Positions 25,484 through 34,247 are shown, counted from the stretch's first letter. The stretch: 64,000 bases of DNA from Rhodococcoides fascians NBRC 12155 = LMG 3623 (GCF_001894785.1 NZ_BCWW01000003.1:434001-498000), one strand, 5' to 3'. Made by a program: numbers and translations. Notes: generated from the letters alone by a model not told the origin.

Positions 25484-27460
25484 TCAGGCGCACGTGTCGT
25501 CGGCCGCGTTGGTGAACGACAGATCCTCGGGCAACTGTGCACTTTCGGTCGTTCCCTCCACCTGGGTGGGGTCGATCTGCGCACCGACGTCGGCCGGGTA
25601 CTGGGTGTAGCCCGGGTAGTTGGAACCGAGGACCACCTCCACGACGTTGTTCAGGCTCGGAGCCAGTTCGATCGCAGCGCCGGGTATCGCCGACGCCACC
25701 GTCGCCGCAGCGGCTTCCTGATCCTGGGAGTACCGCACGACCGTCTGAGCGGCGGAGCCGGAGAAGTTGCCGACCGTGAGGATCTGGAACCCGTACGTCG
25801 CCAGCTGATCGGATGCGGTCTGCGCCATTCCCGCGATGTCCGATGCGTTCGACACCTGCAGCGACACGGTGCCAGGATCGACGGCCAGCAGCGGGGCGTC
25901 GGGGGCGGCGGGCGGCGGGGTCGGTTCCGGCGTCACCGGTTCCGCCCGTTCTTCGCCGGGCAGGGGCAGGTCGTCGATGATCGCCTGGAAGATGGCACCG
26001 ATCGCGTCCTCGTTGGGGATCTCGTTGCCGTAGTCGTTCGTCCCGGTGGTGGGAATGGTCAGGAAGGTCACCGCGCCGGCGTCGACGTTCTGCAACGAAC
26101 GGCCGAGCGTCACCAGGTCCTGGGTCTTGACGTTCTCGACGAAGGTGTCGGAGGTGAACGCGTTGACGAATCCGTTCAGCTTGCCCGGGTCGAGAAGAAC
26201 CTTGTTCGACAACGCCGATCGCAACAGTGACGACAGGAAGCGCTGCTGGCGCTTGATGCGGCCGTAGTCGCCGTTGCCCTCCGATTCGATGTTGCGTGCC
26301 CGGACGTAGTTCAGTGCGGTGCGGCCGTCGATGCGTTGGGTACCGGCGTTGGGGAGTACGTCTCCGAGTTCGTAGTCGACGAGAGGCTGCGCGGTACACA
26401 CCTCGACACCGCCGACCTCGTCGACCATGGACTCGAACCCGGCGAAGTCCATGCCGACGAAGTGTCCGATCCGCAGTCCTGAGATCTTCTGAATGGTCTT
26501 GACCAGGCATTTCGGGCCGCCGAGGGCGTAGGTGGCGTTCAGCTTGTCGCCGTACGCCTCCGGGAACATCTCACCGGTGTAGGTATTGGTGACGTTGTCG
26601 AACTGCTCGCACTCGGGGCGGGTCACGTCCAGGTCGCGCGGGAACGACACGGCGACGACGCGGCTGCGGTCGGCCGGAATGTTGACGAGCATGACGGTGT
26701 CCGAGCGAGATCCCTCGGCATCGGCAACGGTTCCTGCGCCTACCTGCCCACTGGCACCGGCGCGCGTATCGGTGCCGACGATCAGGTAGGTCTCGTCTCC
26801 GTACTGGCCTGCGGCGTCGACGACGTCGGTCGAATCGGGGTCGAGCGCGGCGACTTGGAGGAATCCCTGATCGGTGTTGCGTAGATAGCCCCACACCACT
26901 CCGGTGAGTGCCACGGCGAGGATGGCGACGATCGAGACCAGACTTCGGCCGATCATGCGTATTCGTCGTCGTCGCCGTACCCGGCTCATCGCCAGACGCG
27001 TCAGCGCCGGCCGGTCGGCGGCGGGTGCTCCGACGGGTTCGGGGGCAGCGTGCGGCGGCGGGGTGGGCATCGGACGGTTCGCCCGAGCCGGCGGGGGAGT
27101 GGAGTCGGTGATCGGTGAGATGACCTCGGTGGGCTCTTCGACGTCCGGCCGTTCGGGGGGATCACGTCGGGTCGCTCCCGAACGAGACATCTTGTCGACC
27201 AGCTCGGCGACCGACACCGTGTCGGCATTGCGGGGGGAGCGTTTACCGAGTCGGCCGCTGTCACCCGGCTTCGGCGGAGAATCGGAGTCGGGTGCGTCGG
27301 GTTCCGAACCAGCGGGGTCGGGTGCGGCGGGGTCGTCGGACCGAGGGGGACGTTGTCCGGAACGTCCGCCTGCGCCGGTTCGTCCGATTGAGGACAGCGG
27401 GCGCTCCCATGGGGCGCGACCCTCGGGCACAGACGGGCCCGACTCTCGATCGTCTCCCAC
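25484..27460 (-). CDS. LytR-CpsA-Psr (LCP) cell-wall ligase with C-terminal LytR_C domain
   Basis: 658 residues from a GTG. About 180 polar, Pro/Arg-rich cytosolic residues come first, then one membrane helix (RSLVSIVAILAVALTG), then an extracytoplasmic LCP domain with the conserved arginines and aspartates (VSFPRDLDVTRPECEQ, NATYALGGPKCLVKTIQ, ALNYVRARNIE..GDYGRIKRQQRFL). The C-terminal LytR_C domain follows a Pro/Glu linker. LCP enzymes transfer arabinogalactan or similar polymers to peptidoglycan. It corresponds to Rv0822c by position. The long disordered N-terminus is typical of actinobacterial members and may be phosphorylated. Confidence 0.9.
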   Translation of the reverse strand: MGDDRESGPSVPEGRAPWERPLSSIGRTGAGGRSGQRPPRSDDPAAPDPAGSEPDAPDSDSPPKPGDSGRLGKRSPRNADTVSVAELVDKMSRSGATRRDPPERPDVEEPTEVISPITDSTPPPARANRPMPTPPPHAAPEPVGAPAADRPALTRLAMSRVRRRRRIRMIGRSLVSIVAILAVALTGVVWGYLRNTDQGFLQVAALDPDSTDVVDAAGQYGDETYLIVGTDTRAGASGQVGAGTVADAEGSRSDTVMLVNIPADRSRVVAVSFPRDLDVTRPECEQFDNVTNTYTGEMFPEAYGDKLNATYALGGPKCLVKTIQKISGLRIGHFVGMDFAGFESMVDEVGGVEVCTAQPLVDYELGDVLPNAGTQRIDGRTALNYVRARNIESEGNGDYGRIKRQQRFLSSLLRSALSNKVLLDPGKLNGFVNAFTSDTFVENVKTQDLVTLGRSLQNVDAGAVTFLTIPTTGTNDYGNEIPNEDAIGAIFQAIIDDLPLPGEERAEPVTPEPTPPPAAPDAPLLAVDPGTVSLQVSNASDIAGMAQTASDQLATYGFQILTVGNFSGSAAQTVVRYSQDQEAAAATVASAIPGAAIELAPSLNNVVEVVLGSNYPGYTQYPADVGAQIDPTQVEGTTESAQLPEDLSFTNAADDTCA

Positions 27461-27579
27461 GAATTCGAACCTGGCCTTCCATCACACGCATGTGCCGTCT
27501 ACTCGGCAATCCAAGCCATAGTACTGACTCGAGCGGCGCGGTCCACTTCGTGCGAGACGGGCCCTGGTGAGCGGGTCGA

Positions 27580-28719
27580 TCAGCCGCCGGAATGCATCAG
27601 ATCTGCACCGGCGGGGACACACAGGTCCTCCGGATCGTCGAGCCATCCGTCGGGCAGCGACACTGCACCGGGCGAGCCCTGCCGGCCGCGGGGACCCTCG
27701 GCGTCCTTGGGAAACGGAACGGTCGGATCCAGTTGCGCCAGAAGGTCGTCCAGTTCGGCGAGGGTCGACACCAATGCCATCGACACCCGAAGATCCGAGC
27801 CGGCGGGAAAGCCGCGCAGGTACCAGGACACGTGCTTACGCAACTCGCGCAGGCCTTTGCCCTCACCGTGGTGCTGCGCGAGCAACTCGGCATGGCGCGC
27901 GATGATCGTGGCCACCTCACCCAGGGTCGGCGGCGTCGGCTCCGGCCGCCCGTTCAGGCGGGCACTGAGCTCGGCGAACAACCACGGACGACCGAGGCAG
28001 CCACGCCCGACGACGACGCCGTCGCATCCGGTTTCCGCCATCATGCGGACGGCGTCGGACGCCGAGAAGATATCGCCGTTGCCCAGGACGGGAATCCCGG
28101 TGACGTGCTCCTTGAGTCGAGCGATCTCGTTCCAGTCGGCGGTGCCGGAGTAACGCTGGGAGGCGGTGCGGGCGTGCAACGCCACGGCCGCTGCACCCTC
28201 GTCGGCGGCGATCCGGCCGGCATCGAGATGGGTGTGATGGTTCTCGTCGATTCCGACACGGAACTTGACCGTGACTGGGATGTCTGTGCCCTCGGTGGCC
28301 TTGACCGCGGCAGCGACGATGCGGCCGAACAGGTTTCGCTTGTACGGCAATGCGGCTCCGCCGCCCTTGCGGGTGACTTTCGGGACCGGGCAGCCGAAGT
28401 TCATGTCGATGTGATCGGCCAGGTTGTCGTCGACGATCATTTTCGCCGCGGCGTACGTGGTGTCGGGATCGACCGTGTAGAGCTGCAAGGACCGGGGAGT
28501 TTCGGTGGGCCCGAACGTCGTCATGTGCATCGTGGCGGGTTGCCGTTCGACGAGAGCACGTGCGGTGACCATCTCGCAGACGTACAGACCGGACGTGCTG
28601 CCCGCGCGCTCGAGTTCCTGCTCGCGGCACAACGTGCGGAACGCCACATTGGTGACGCCTGCCATCGGTGCGAGGACGACGGGGCTGCGCAACTCCAGGG
28701 AGCCGATCTGCAATGTCAT
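27580..28719 (-). CDS. dus: tRNA-dihydrouridine synthase
   Basis: 379 residues from the ATG at 28719 (MTLQIGSLELRSPVVLAPMAG); a TTG three codons upstream is less likely. FMN TIM-barrel signatures are present: LAPMAGVTNVAFR, MNFGCPVPKVTRKGGGAAL with the catalytic cysteine, and GNGDIFSASDAVRMMAETGCDGVVVGRGCLGRPW. It reduces uridines in tRNA D-loops using NADPH. It corresponds to Rv0823c. A hairpin separates it from desA upstream, so the two may have separate transcripts. Confidence 0.95.
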   Translation of the reverse strand: MTLQIGSLELRSPVVLAPMAGVTNVAFRTLCREQELERAGSTSGLYVCEMVTARALVERQPATMHMTTFGPTETPRSLQLYTVDPDTTYAAAKMIVDDNLADHIDMNFGCPVPKVTRKGGGAALPYKRNLFGRIVAAAVKATEGTDIPVTVKFRVGIDENHHTHLDAGRIAADEGAAAVALHARTASQRYSGTADWNEIARLKEHVTGIPVLGNGDIFSASDAVRMMAETGCDGVVVGRGCLGRPWLFAELSARLNGRPEPTPPTLGEVATIIARHAELLAQHHGEGKGLRELRKHVSWYLRGFPAGSDLRVSMALVSTLAELDDLLAQLDPTVPFPKDAEGPRGRQGSPGAVSLPDGWLDDPEDLCVPAGADLMHSGG

Positions 28720-28767
28720 GGAAAACAAGCCTTTGGAACGAAGGGAGAACTTTCAGGAGAAAAGGCG

Positions 28768-28797
28768 GTGCCCGGCACCGAAGTCGGTACCGGGCAC
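28768..28797. terminator. Hairpin after desA
   Basis: GTGCCCGG-C-ACCGA and TCGGT-A-CCGGGCAC form a 13-pair stem interrupted by one C-A mismatch, with a 2-base centre, 17 bp after the desA stop on the minus strand. It is followed by a weak pyrimidine stretch (TTTTCTCC) on that strand. Probable terminator for desA. Confidence 0.65.
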
Positions 28798-28813
28798 ACC
28801 AGTCGATCGAAAC

Positions 28814-29770
28814 TCAGGACGCGCGTGCTTCAGCCTTGGCGCGTTCGCGGGCCAGCGAGCGATCTCGCATCTCCTCGAACTTGGTGGCCTGACGTTCGAG
28901 GTCTTCGAGGAACGCGGCGAGTTCCTCGCGCTTGTTCTCACCGCGTGCGGTGAAGTCGTTGCGCTCGAAGACGCTCCACTTGCGCAGGACGGGCCAGACG
29001 ACGTCTTCGAGGTGCTGACGCAGGTCGTAGATGCCGTGCTTGGCCATCAACACACCGTTGCGGCGGAAGTTCGGCATGCCTGCACCGGGCATGACGAAGT
29101 TCGTCACGATGTCGGAGACCGCGTCGAGGGTCTGGTCGGGAGCGATGTCCATCGCTGCGCCGGTGATGTTGCGGTAGAAGATCATGTGCAGGTTCTCGTC
29201 GGCGGCGATGCGCTGGAGCATGCGGTCGGCGATCGGGTCGTCACAGACCTTGCCGGTGTTGCGGTGCGAGACTCGGGTCGCGAGTTCCTGGAACGTCACG
29301 TACGCCACCGAGTGGAGCAATCCGGTCTGCGAACCTGCGGGCGAGGCGAAGCCGTTGGTCATGTGGATCATGCGGGCTTCTTCGAGGGCGACGGGATCGA
29401 CGCCTCGGGTGACGACGAGGTAGTCGCGCATGACGATGCCGTGGCGGTTCTCTTCGGCGGTCCAGCGGCCGACCCAGGTTCCCCAGGCACCGTCCTGGGA
29501 GAAGTTCTCGGCGATCTCACGGTGGTAGGACGGCAGATTGTCCTCGGTGAGCAGGTTGGTGATCATCGCGGCCTGCGCGACGTCGGAGAGCTTGGACTGC
29601 TCCGGGTCGTAGTCCTTGCCGCCGAGGGCGGCGAAGTTACGGCCTTCGTCCCACGGCACGTAGTCGTGGGGATGCCATTCGCGCGCCATCGAAATGTGAC
29701 GGTTCACGTTGTCCTCGGCAGTGGGCACCAGCTCTTGCAGAAGCTCGAGCTGTGTCAGATCCCTCGCCAT
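28814..29770 (-). CDS. desA: Acyl-ACP desaturase (DesA family)
   Basis: 318 residues of a soluble ferritin-like diiron desaturase. The two metal motifs are seen in TAEENRHG and AADENLHM. The N-terminus (MARDLTQLELLQELVPTAEDNV) is like that of mycobacterial DesA1/DesA2. The enzyme introduces a double bond into acyl-ACP chains for membrane or mycolic acid precursors with ferredoxin-type electron donors. It corresponds to Rv0824c. A 12-bp palindrome 39 bp upstream is a possible repressor site. Confidence 0.93.
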   Translation of the reverse strand: MARDLTQLELLQELVPTAEDNVNRHISMAREWHPHDYVPWDEGRNFAALGGKDYDPEQSKLSDVAQAAMITNLLTEDNLPSYHREIAENFSQDGAWGTWVGRWTAEENRHGIVMRDYLVVTRGVDPVALEEARMIHMTNGFASPAGSQTGLLHSVAYVTFQELATRVSHRNTGKVCDDPIADRMLQRIAADENLHMIFYRNITGAAMDIAPDQTLDAVSDIVTNFVMPGAGMPNFRRNGVLMAKHGIYDLRQHLEDVVWPVLRKWSVFERNDFTARGENKREELAAFLEDLERQATKFEEMRDRSLARERAKAEARAS

Positions 29771-29808
29771 TAGATCGCCTCCATAGATTGCGTACGACCG
29801 GTCCAGCT

Positions 29809-29820
29809 TACGGCACCGTA
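29809..29820. promoter_or_regulatory. TACGG-CA-CCGTA palindrome before desA
   Basis: A 12-bp inverted repeat centred about 45 bp before the desA start, in AT-richer sequence. The position fits an operator. A TetR-type regulator of desaturases is known in mycobacteria, but its consensus was not compared. Confidence 0.4.
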
Positions 29821-30008
29821 GGTTCGGTGTGAACCGTGTCGCGGCTGTTCACTTGCTGTTCGAGCAGTCGTGACGACCGACATCGGCCGATGTGGGGATC
29901 TTCGCGACTGCTGCAGTTCTCCCTGCACGTCGCTGCGGACGGGCCGATCGTTACCCCGAGTGTACGGACCGGGTGCCGCCGAATGCAGTTCGGCGGAAGG
30001 GTGTGTGG

Positions 30009-30081
30009 TGCCCCCAGTAGGACTCGAACCTACGACCTGCGGATTAAAAGTCCGTAGCTCTACCAACTGAGCTATAGGGGC
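30009..30081 (-). tRNA. tRNA-Lys (anticodon TTT)
   Basis: A full cloverleaf on the minus strand. It starts GCCCCTATAGCTCAGTTGG, has anticodon loop CTTTTAA, T-arm GGTTCGAGTCC and acceptor GCCCCTA/TGGGGGC with discriminator A. An encoded CCA follows at 30006-30008. Confidence 0.97.
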
Positions 30082-30149
30082 GCGGATCGAAAGTGTAATG
30101 GGCAGTGCAGCCGTGTCGGTCATGCACCCCCGGCACCGCGTTTCGGGGG

Positions 30150-31403
30150 TCAGCGCCCGAAACTGCTGCAGCCTTGCGGCGCGGGGATACCGGCCAGGCG
30201 GTCGTCGATCCAGGAGTACGCACCGGGAATGCCGCTGATCGCGACGACGAGGTGTTCACCGAAGTACTCCTCGAGGCGTACGTCGGCACCGTGTGCGCAC
30301 CACTCGTCGTACAGCGTTTCCGCACCTTCCCGGGGAATCCAGAATTCCTGACGGCCCTGGTAGATCATCGTGGGCACGGTGGGGGCGAGATCACCGCCCA
30401 TCCGGGTCGCGGCGATGATGCGTTCGGCGATCTCGGTCCGGTCGACGTTCGGCACGTCCGAGAGGGCCTGGGCCGGTATCGGTGCCACCAGTCCGCCGGG
30501 AGCGAGCAGTGTGATGCAGAGATCTTTGGCCACGGTGGCCAGGCGCAGTCCGTTGGCGTTCATCAGGGAGAACATCTCGGGATACTCGCGGGCAACCCCG
30601 AGCGCTGCGGACAGGAACAGCGTCGACGCGACGTTGCCGTTCATCGACGTCAGCAGAATCCGGTAGTCGGTCGGTGGACCGCCGAAGGCCGCGCCCACCA
30701 GATTGACCTCCGGCGCGTACGACGGGGCGAGTTGAGCGGCCCATCCGGTGGCGATCGCCCCGCCCGAATAGCCTGTAACGGCAATCGGGGAGGACGCGGG
30801 CAACCCTAGTTCGGGGAGGCGCACCATCGCGCGCAACGCGTCGAGCACCGCATGGCCGGCCATGCGCCCGGCCGCGTACGCCTGCCGCGGACCCTCGTGA
30901 TCGGTGACGACCACTGCATAATTCTTGGCGAGGAACGCCTGCACCGCTGGAATCTCGCGGGCAATACCTCGGGGCAGGGTCCACGACGGTGCACAGGTGT
31001 TGCCCAGTGAGTTGATGGCCATGTTGTACGCGACGACGGGACGCGTGCCGGGACCGGCCCAGGGCGCGTCGGGCACGATGACGGTCGTCGCCGCAGCGAC
31101 GGGTCGGTCTTTGGAATCGTGTGTGCGGTAAAGGATCTGGGTCGAGGTGACCGGGGTGAACAGCGGCCCCACGCTCACGCGTCGGGTGCCGAGAACCGAT
31201 CCGGGCGGGAGCTCCTCGAAACCTGCCGGCGGGTCGAAGAACGGCTCGCCGAGTGGGGTCGGCAGGTAGAGGGCGGGATCGGCGACGGGATCGAGGAAAT
31301 TCGTCAGTGGGTCGGCGGCGGCGGTGTGCGCCGTCGACAACGTCAAGGCCGACGACACGAGTAGTACTGTCATCGAACGACATACGCGGATCGATAGATT
31401 CAT
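30150..31403 (-). CDS. Secreted lipase (secretory lipase / LIP family)
   Basis: 417 residues from the ATG at 31403 (MNLSIRVCRSMTVLLVSSAL); upstream in-frame starts would put extra residues before the signal peptide. Cleavage is expected near HTAAADP. The alpha/beta hydrolase shows the nucleophile elbow TGYSGGAIATGW, the acidic LVAPIPAQALSDVPN region and a late HLVVAISG histidine segment. It resembles the Candida-lipase-like secretory family common in Rhodococcus and mycobacteria, acting on triacylglycerols or esters. A perfect GTGA..TCAC palindrome sits 37 bp upstream. Confidence 0.88.
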   Translation of the reverse strand: MNLSIRVCRSMTVLLVSSALTLSTAHTAAADPLTNFLDPVADPALYLPTPLGEPFFDPPAGFEELPPGSVLGTRRVSVGPLFTPVTSTQILYRTHDSKDRPVAAATTVIVPDAPWAGPGTRPVVAYNMAINSLGNTCAPSWTLPRGIAREIPAVQAFLAKNYAVVVTDHEGPRQAYAAGRMAGHAVLDALRAMVRLPELGLPASSPIAVTGYSGGAIATGWAAQLAPSYAPEVNLVGAAFGGPPTDYRILLTSMNGNVASTLFLSAALGVAREYPEMFSLMNANGLRLATVAKDLCITLLAPGGLVAPIPAQALSDVPNVDRTEIAERIIAATRMGGDLAPTVPTMIYQGRQEFWIPREGAETLYDEWCAHGADVRLEEYFGEHLVVAISGIPGAYSWIDDRLAGIPAPQGCSSFGR

Positions 31404-31439
31404 GGTGTGCACCCGTCCCCGATCGGCCGAAGCAACATG

Positions 31440-31455
31440 TGTGATGCGCATCACG
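31440..31455. promoter_or_regulatory. CRP/GlxR-type palindrome before the lipase gene
   Basis: TGTGATGCGCATCACG: 9 of 10 informative positions of TGTGA-N6-TCACA, with a perfect 14-bp symmetric core, 37 bp before the lipase start. It could repress or activate depending on the unmapped start site. Confidence 0.5.
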
Positions 31456-31995
31456 CTATGCCCGAGGTGGTGTACGCCTTTGGCTATTCCGAGAATGTGT
31501 CGAAACCGTTACCGTTTCGCCGCTGATATCGATAATGAGACAGTGCTTTTGGTGACCTTACGGAGCGGGTTTGCCGTATTCGATTGATCAGCAACAGTTT
31601 TCATGCGCTAAGGAGCGGTGCAAACGAAGGTGCCTCGAGAGATGCTCGTGCAGAATGTAATTCGATATTCAACTGCTTTCCGGCTCTGGGAGACCGGCGG
31701 CCATTCGGCGGAATGCGTACGCATGCTCGGTCTCGGCGTTGTGGCTCGAACGGCGGTGCCGACCTGGCCCGAGCGGACGTACGTGAGCGGCTCGAGTGCG
31801 CACCCCCTGCAGCGCACTCGAGCCGGGTGAACAATACCATTCGGCTTGTTTCAGTTACCCAACCGAATTTTCTGTCGGCTGCACGCGTCGTAGCGGACCG
31901 CAGGTGAGTCGAGTCGCGTGTCGTTCGGGTGAAGTACTCTCTACTTGTACTACCTGTGGATATGCAGGGCGCTTGGGCTCGGAGGCACGGAGTAA
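31456..31995. other. Long intergenic region between lipase and TetR genes
   Basis: About 540 bp without a convincing gene; the small ORFs here lack ribosome sites and family resemblance. Symmetric elements are CGAAAC-N7-GTTTCG (31501-31519), the 12-bp palindrome ATGCGTACGCAT (31713-31724), a 13-bp stem GGCTCGAGTGCGC with a 10-base loop (31789-31824), and AGTAC-N9-GTACT (31933-31951), the last 45 bp before the TetR start. These are candidate operators for the receptor-type regulator next door, and the 13-bp stem is a candidate terminator. Confidence 0.5.
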
Positions 31996-32664
31996 ATGGC
32001 ACAACAGGAGCGCGCACGGCGGACCCGGGCGGCAATCGTCGAGGCAGCGGCGGCGGAATTCGCCAAGCGCGGATATGCGGCTGCGTCCGTCAACACCATC
32101 TTGGAAGGATCGAACGCCACCAAGGGGGCGATGTACTTCCATTTCCAGTCCAAGGAAGACCTGGCCCGAGCGGTGCTCGCGGCCGGACTCGACCGTTATG
32201 TCGCAATCTCCGAGAAATGGGCGGATTCGACCGCGCATCCCTTTTACGTCATCAAGGGAATCGTCGACGACATCGCGCAGAACTTTCAGAACGACGTGAT
32301 CGTGCGTGCAGAATTCCGGCTGATCGTCGAGCCCGAGTTCTACGCAGAGGTGCACTCCGGTGGTGGCCGGGTGTGGGGCGCTCAGGGGTACGCGCAGGCC
32401 GAGCGAGCGCTGGCGATGGGAGACCTCAAGCCGCAGTTCGACGCGGCCAAGTTCGTGCGGGTACTCGCTGCGTCGATGGCGGGTCAGCGTTACATGTCGG
32501 ATCTGGTGGCCGACAACGCAGATCTACGCGAGCGGTTCGAGGAGTCCGTCGAGATCGTGCTCCTTGCCATGGCGTCGGATAGTTGGTTGGCCGAGTTCGA
32601 GCTCCACGGGTGGGAGCAGTTCGGCGAAAACGAGGCAAAAACTGCCTCTGACCTGCCGGTTTGA
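31996..32664 (+). CDS. TetR regulator of the gamma-butyrolactone receptor (ScbR/ArpA) type
   Basis: 222 residues. The N-terminal helix-turn-helix (RTRAAIVEAAAAEFAKRGYAAASVNTILEGSNATKGAMYFHFQSKEDLARAVL) has the GAMYFHF turn and following KEDLA that mark butyrolactone-receptor-like TetR proteins. The ligand domain follows the ScbR/ArpA plan, including a WGAQGYAQAERAL helix. Such receptors bind A-factor-type lactones and control development or secondary metabolism. No AfsA-type lactone synthase or biosynthetic cluster is visible nearby, so here it is an orphan receptor. It is divergent from the lipase across ~590 bp that holds several palindromes. Confidence 0.85.
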   Translation: MAQQERARRTRAAIVEAAAAEFAKRGYAAASVNTILEGSNATKGAMYFHFQSKEDLARAVLAAGLDRYVAISEKWADSTAHPFYVIKGIVDDIAQNFQNDVIVRAEFRLIVEPEFYAEVHSGGGRVWGAQGYAQAERALAMGDLKPQFDAAKFVRVLAASMAGQRYMSDLVADNADLRERFEESVEIVLLAMASDSWLAEFELHGWEQFGENEAKTASDLPV

Positions 32665-32743
32665 GATTTACCGCGAAAGTGTCCTAAGCTATCCCAGCTC
32701 CCAACGGAACGCCGTTGAGGGTAGCGTCGAAGCAATTCGGCGG

Positions 32744-32816
32744 GCCCCCTTCGTCTAGCGGCCTAGGACGCCGCCCTTTCAAGGCGGTAGCGCGGGTTCG
32801 AATCCCGTAGGGGGTA
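32744..32816 (+). tRNA. tRNA-Glu (anticodon TTC)
   Basis: A cloverleaf starting GCCCCCTTCGTCTAGCGG, anticodon loop CTTTCAA, T-arm GGGTTCGAATCCC, acceptor pair GCCCCCT/AGGGGGT with discriminator A. CCA is not encoded. First of a Glu-Asp-Phe cluster. Confidence 0.97.
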
Positions 32817-32939
32817 CGCAGGAAAGCATCGGATTGACAATCCGATGTGCAGTACAGCATTCTTCATCTCGCTCCGGCGAGAAGCAGATTTGCAGTTCGG
32901 AGAGTTGGTGCGCTAGAAATAGCGCGGCAACAACAGCAA

Positions 32940-33013
32940 GGCCCTGTGGCGCAGTTGGTTAGCGCGCCGCCCTGTCACGGCGGAGGTCGCGGGTTCGAGT
33001 CCCGTCAGGGTCG
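32940..33013 (+). tRNA. tRNA-Asp (anticodon GTC)
   Basis: A cloverleaf starting GGCCCTGTGGCGCAGTTGG, anticodon loop CTGTCAC, T-arm GGGTTCGAGTCCC, acceptor GGCCCTG/CAGGGTC with discriminator G, as expected for Asp. It is 123 bp after tRNA-Glu. Confidence 0.97.
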
Positions 33014-33069
33014 CAGAATCGGTGTGAAAGCACCGGCATTGCGATGGCATTGTTTCACCGGTGCCGCCC

Positions 33070-33143
33070 GGCCAGGTAGCTCAGTTGGTACGAGCGTCCG
33101 CCTGAAAAGCGGAAGGTCGCCGGTTCGATCCCGGCCCTGGCCA
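33070..33143 (+). tRNA. tRNA-Phe (anticodon GAA)
   Basis: A cloverleaf starting GGCCAGGTAGCTCAGTTGG, anticodon loop CTGAAAA, T-arm CCGGTTCGATCCCGG, acceptor GGCCAGG/CCTGGCC with discriminator A. CCA is encoded (33144-33146). Confidence 0.97.
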
Positions 33144-33168
33144 CCACGGTTGTGATCGACAAGCACTG

Positions 33169-33204
33169 CAAAGCCCCTTTCGACTTCGGTCGGGAGGGGC
33201 TTTG
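33169..33204 (+). terminator. Terminator after the tRNA cluster
   Basis: CAAAGCCCCT and AGGGGCTTTG form a 10-bp stem with a 16-base loop, followed by TCGT. It probably ends the tRNA transcript. Confidence 0.75.
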
Positions 33205-33264
33205 TCGTATGCGGAGTACCCACTGTCCCGTGACGGCGCTCGATTGCAACGTTAGGCTCGACAG

Positions 33265-33837
33265 GTGGATGTGATCGCTCGCGCGCAAGCCGATCTCGCA
33301 CGTGGAGACACCAACGCCGCACGAGACGGGCTCCTCGACGCCTTGCCCCGCAACCCGTCGTCGCCTGCGGTTCTGGAATTGCTCGCGTACACGTATCTCC
33401 TTCTCGGTGATCGTGCGGCGGCCGGTGCCGTGTGGTTTCTGACCGACAAGGCCGACGACGATCCGACGGCGTCGGCTGCGTTCGCGGCACTGCAGAAGCA
33501 GTACCGGTCGCCGCTGATGCTCGCCCGAGCCCTCCCCATCCATGCGCCCTCGGATTGGTATCCGGTGCGGGCTCAGATGCGCCTGGAGCGACTGGGAGCC
33601 GCAATCGCAGCCAATGGGCAGAGCTGGATCCCACCGCGCGATGTCGTGTATTTCGACGAGGACGGAGTCGACTCCGACGACTTCTATGCCGCGCGTACCG
33701 CCGACGAGGACGATGCCGACGACGGGTTGAAGACGTCTGGTTACCGCACCGTCCGGCAACGTGCGATCGCAGCAACCATTGTCCTTGCCATCGTTGCCAC
33801 CTCTGCGTCGGTGGTGTTGGCACTCGTCTTCGGCTGA
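33265..33837 (+). CDS. DUF6584-like protein with C-terminal membrane anchor
   Basis: 190 residues from a GTG (VDVIARAQADLARGDTNAARDGLLDAL). The N-terminal half is a helical TPR-like repeat pair resembling DUF6584. An acidic linker (DEDGVDSDDF, TADEDDADDG) comes next, and the chain ends in one hydrophobic helix (IAATIVLAIVATSASVVLAL), so the protein looks tail-anchored with the domain in the cytosol. Function unknown. It follows the tRNA terminator with its own short promoter region. Confidence 0.8.
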   Translation: MDVIARAQADLARGDTNAARDGLLDALPRNPSSPAVLELLAYTYLLLGDRAAAGAVWFLTDKADDDPTASAAFAALQKQYRSPLMLARALPIHAPSDWYPVRAQMRLERLGAAIAANGQSWIPPRDVVYFDEDGVDSDDFYAARTADEDDADDGLKTSGYRTVRQRAIAATIVLAIVATSASVVLALVFG

Positions 33838-33938
33838 TGGCGATTCTCGGAGGGGCGGTTCTCGAACGGGTCGCTCGAATCCGAGCGTAGAGTTCGTCGG
33901 AGGATATCGAGGCCGACGACCGAGGGCGACTTCATTTC

Positions 33939-34235
33939 ATGGGCACAGCGAACGGCGCACCGTCACCGCGCGACGACAATTACGACGTCAATCTTGCCCA
34001 GGCGAGAGTGTTCGCGCGAGGACTGGCCGAACACATTCGGACGTGTTCGGCGGCCATCGAAATTGCGCAATCCAAAGCATTTCGGGCTCGCGCCGATCGT
34101 GCCGAATCTCGCGCGAGGCAATTCGAGTCCGAGGCATCCACTCTTCGCACCGAGCTCTACGAGATGTATCGGCACATCGACGCGATGACGGCTCGATTCC
34201 CGGAACTGCGGACCGACCCGGCAGTCCGCGGATAG
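33939..34235 (+). CDS. Hypothetical protein with helical coiled-coil
   Basis: 98 residues. After a polar start (MGTANGAPSPRDDNYDVN) it is mostly one long charged helix rich in Ala, Arg and Glu, likely a coiled coil (AFRARADRAESRARQFESEA). It ends 12 bp before the convergent ANTAR gene. No strong ribosome site is visible and no family was recognised. It could be a partner for the ANTAR protein, which is speculation. Confidence 0.5.
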   Translation: MGTANGAPSPRDDNYDVNLAQARVFARGLAEHIRTCSAAIEIAQSKAFRARADRAESRARQFESEASTLRTELYEMYRHIDAMTARFPELRTDPAVRG

Positions 34236-34247
34236 CGAGCGCCCGAA

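Noticed and set aside
31584..31907. Possible small genes in the lipase-TetR intergenic region
   Set aside because: Several overlapping short frames on both strands, none with a ribosome site or protein-like composition. The region is better explained by regulatory palindromes.
32744..33143. Integration (attachment) site at the tRNA cluster
   Set aside because: The three tRNA genes are complete, but no partial tRNA duplicate or integrase gene is seen in the flanks.
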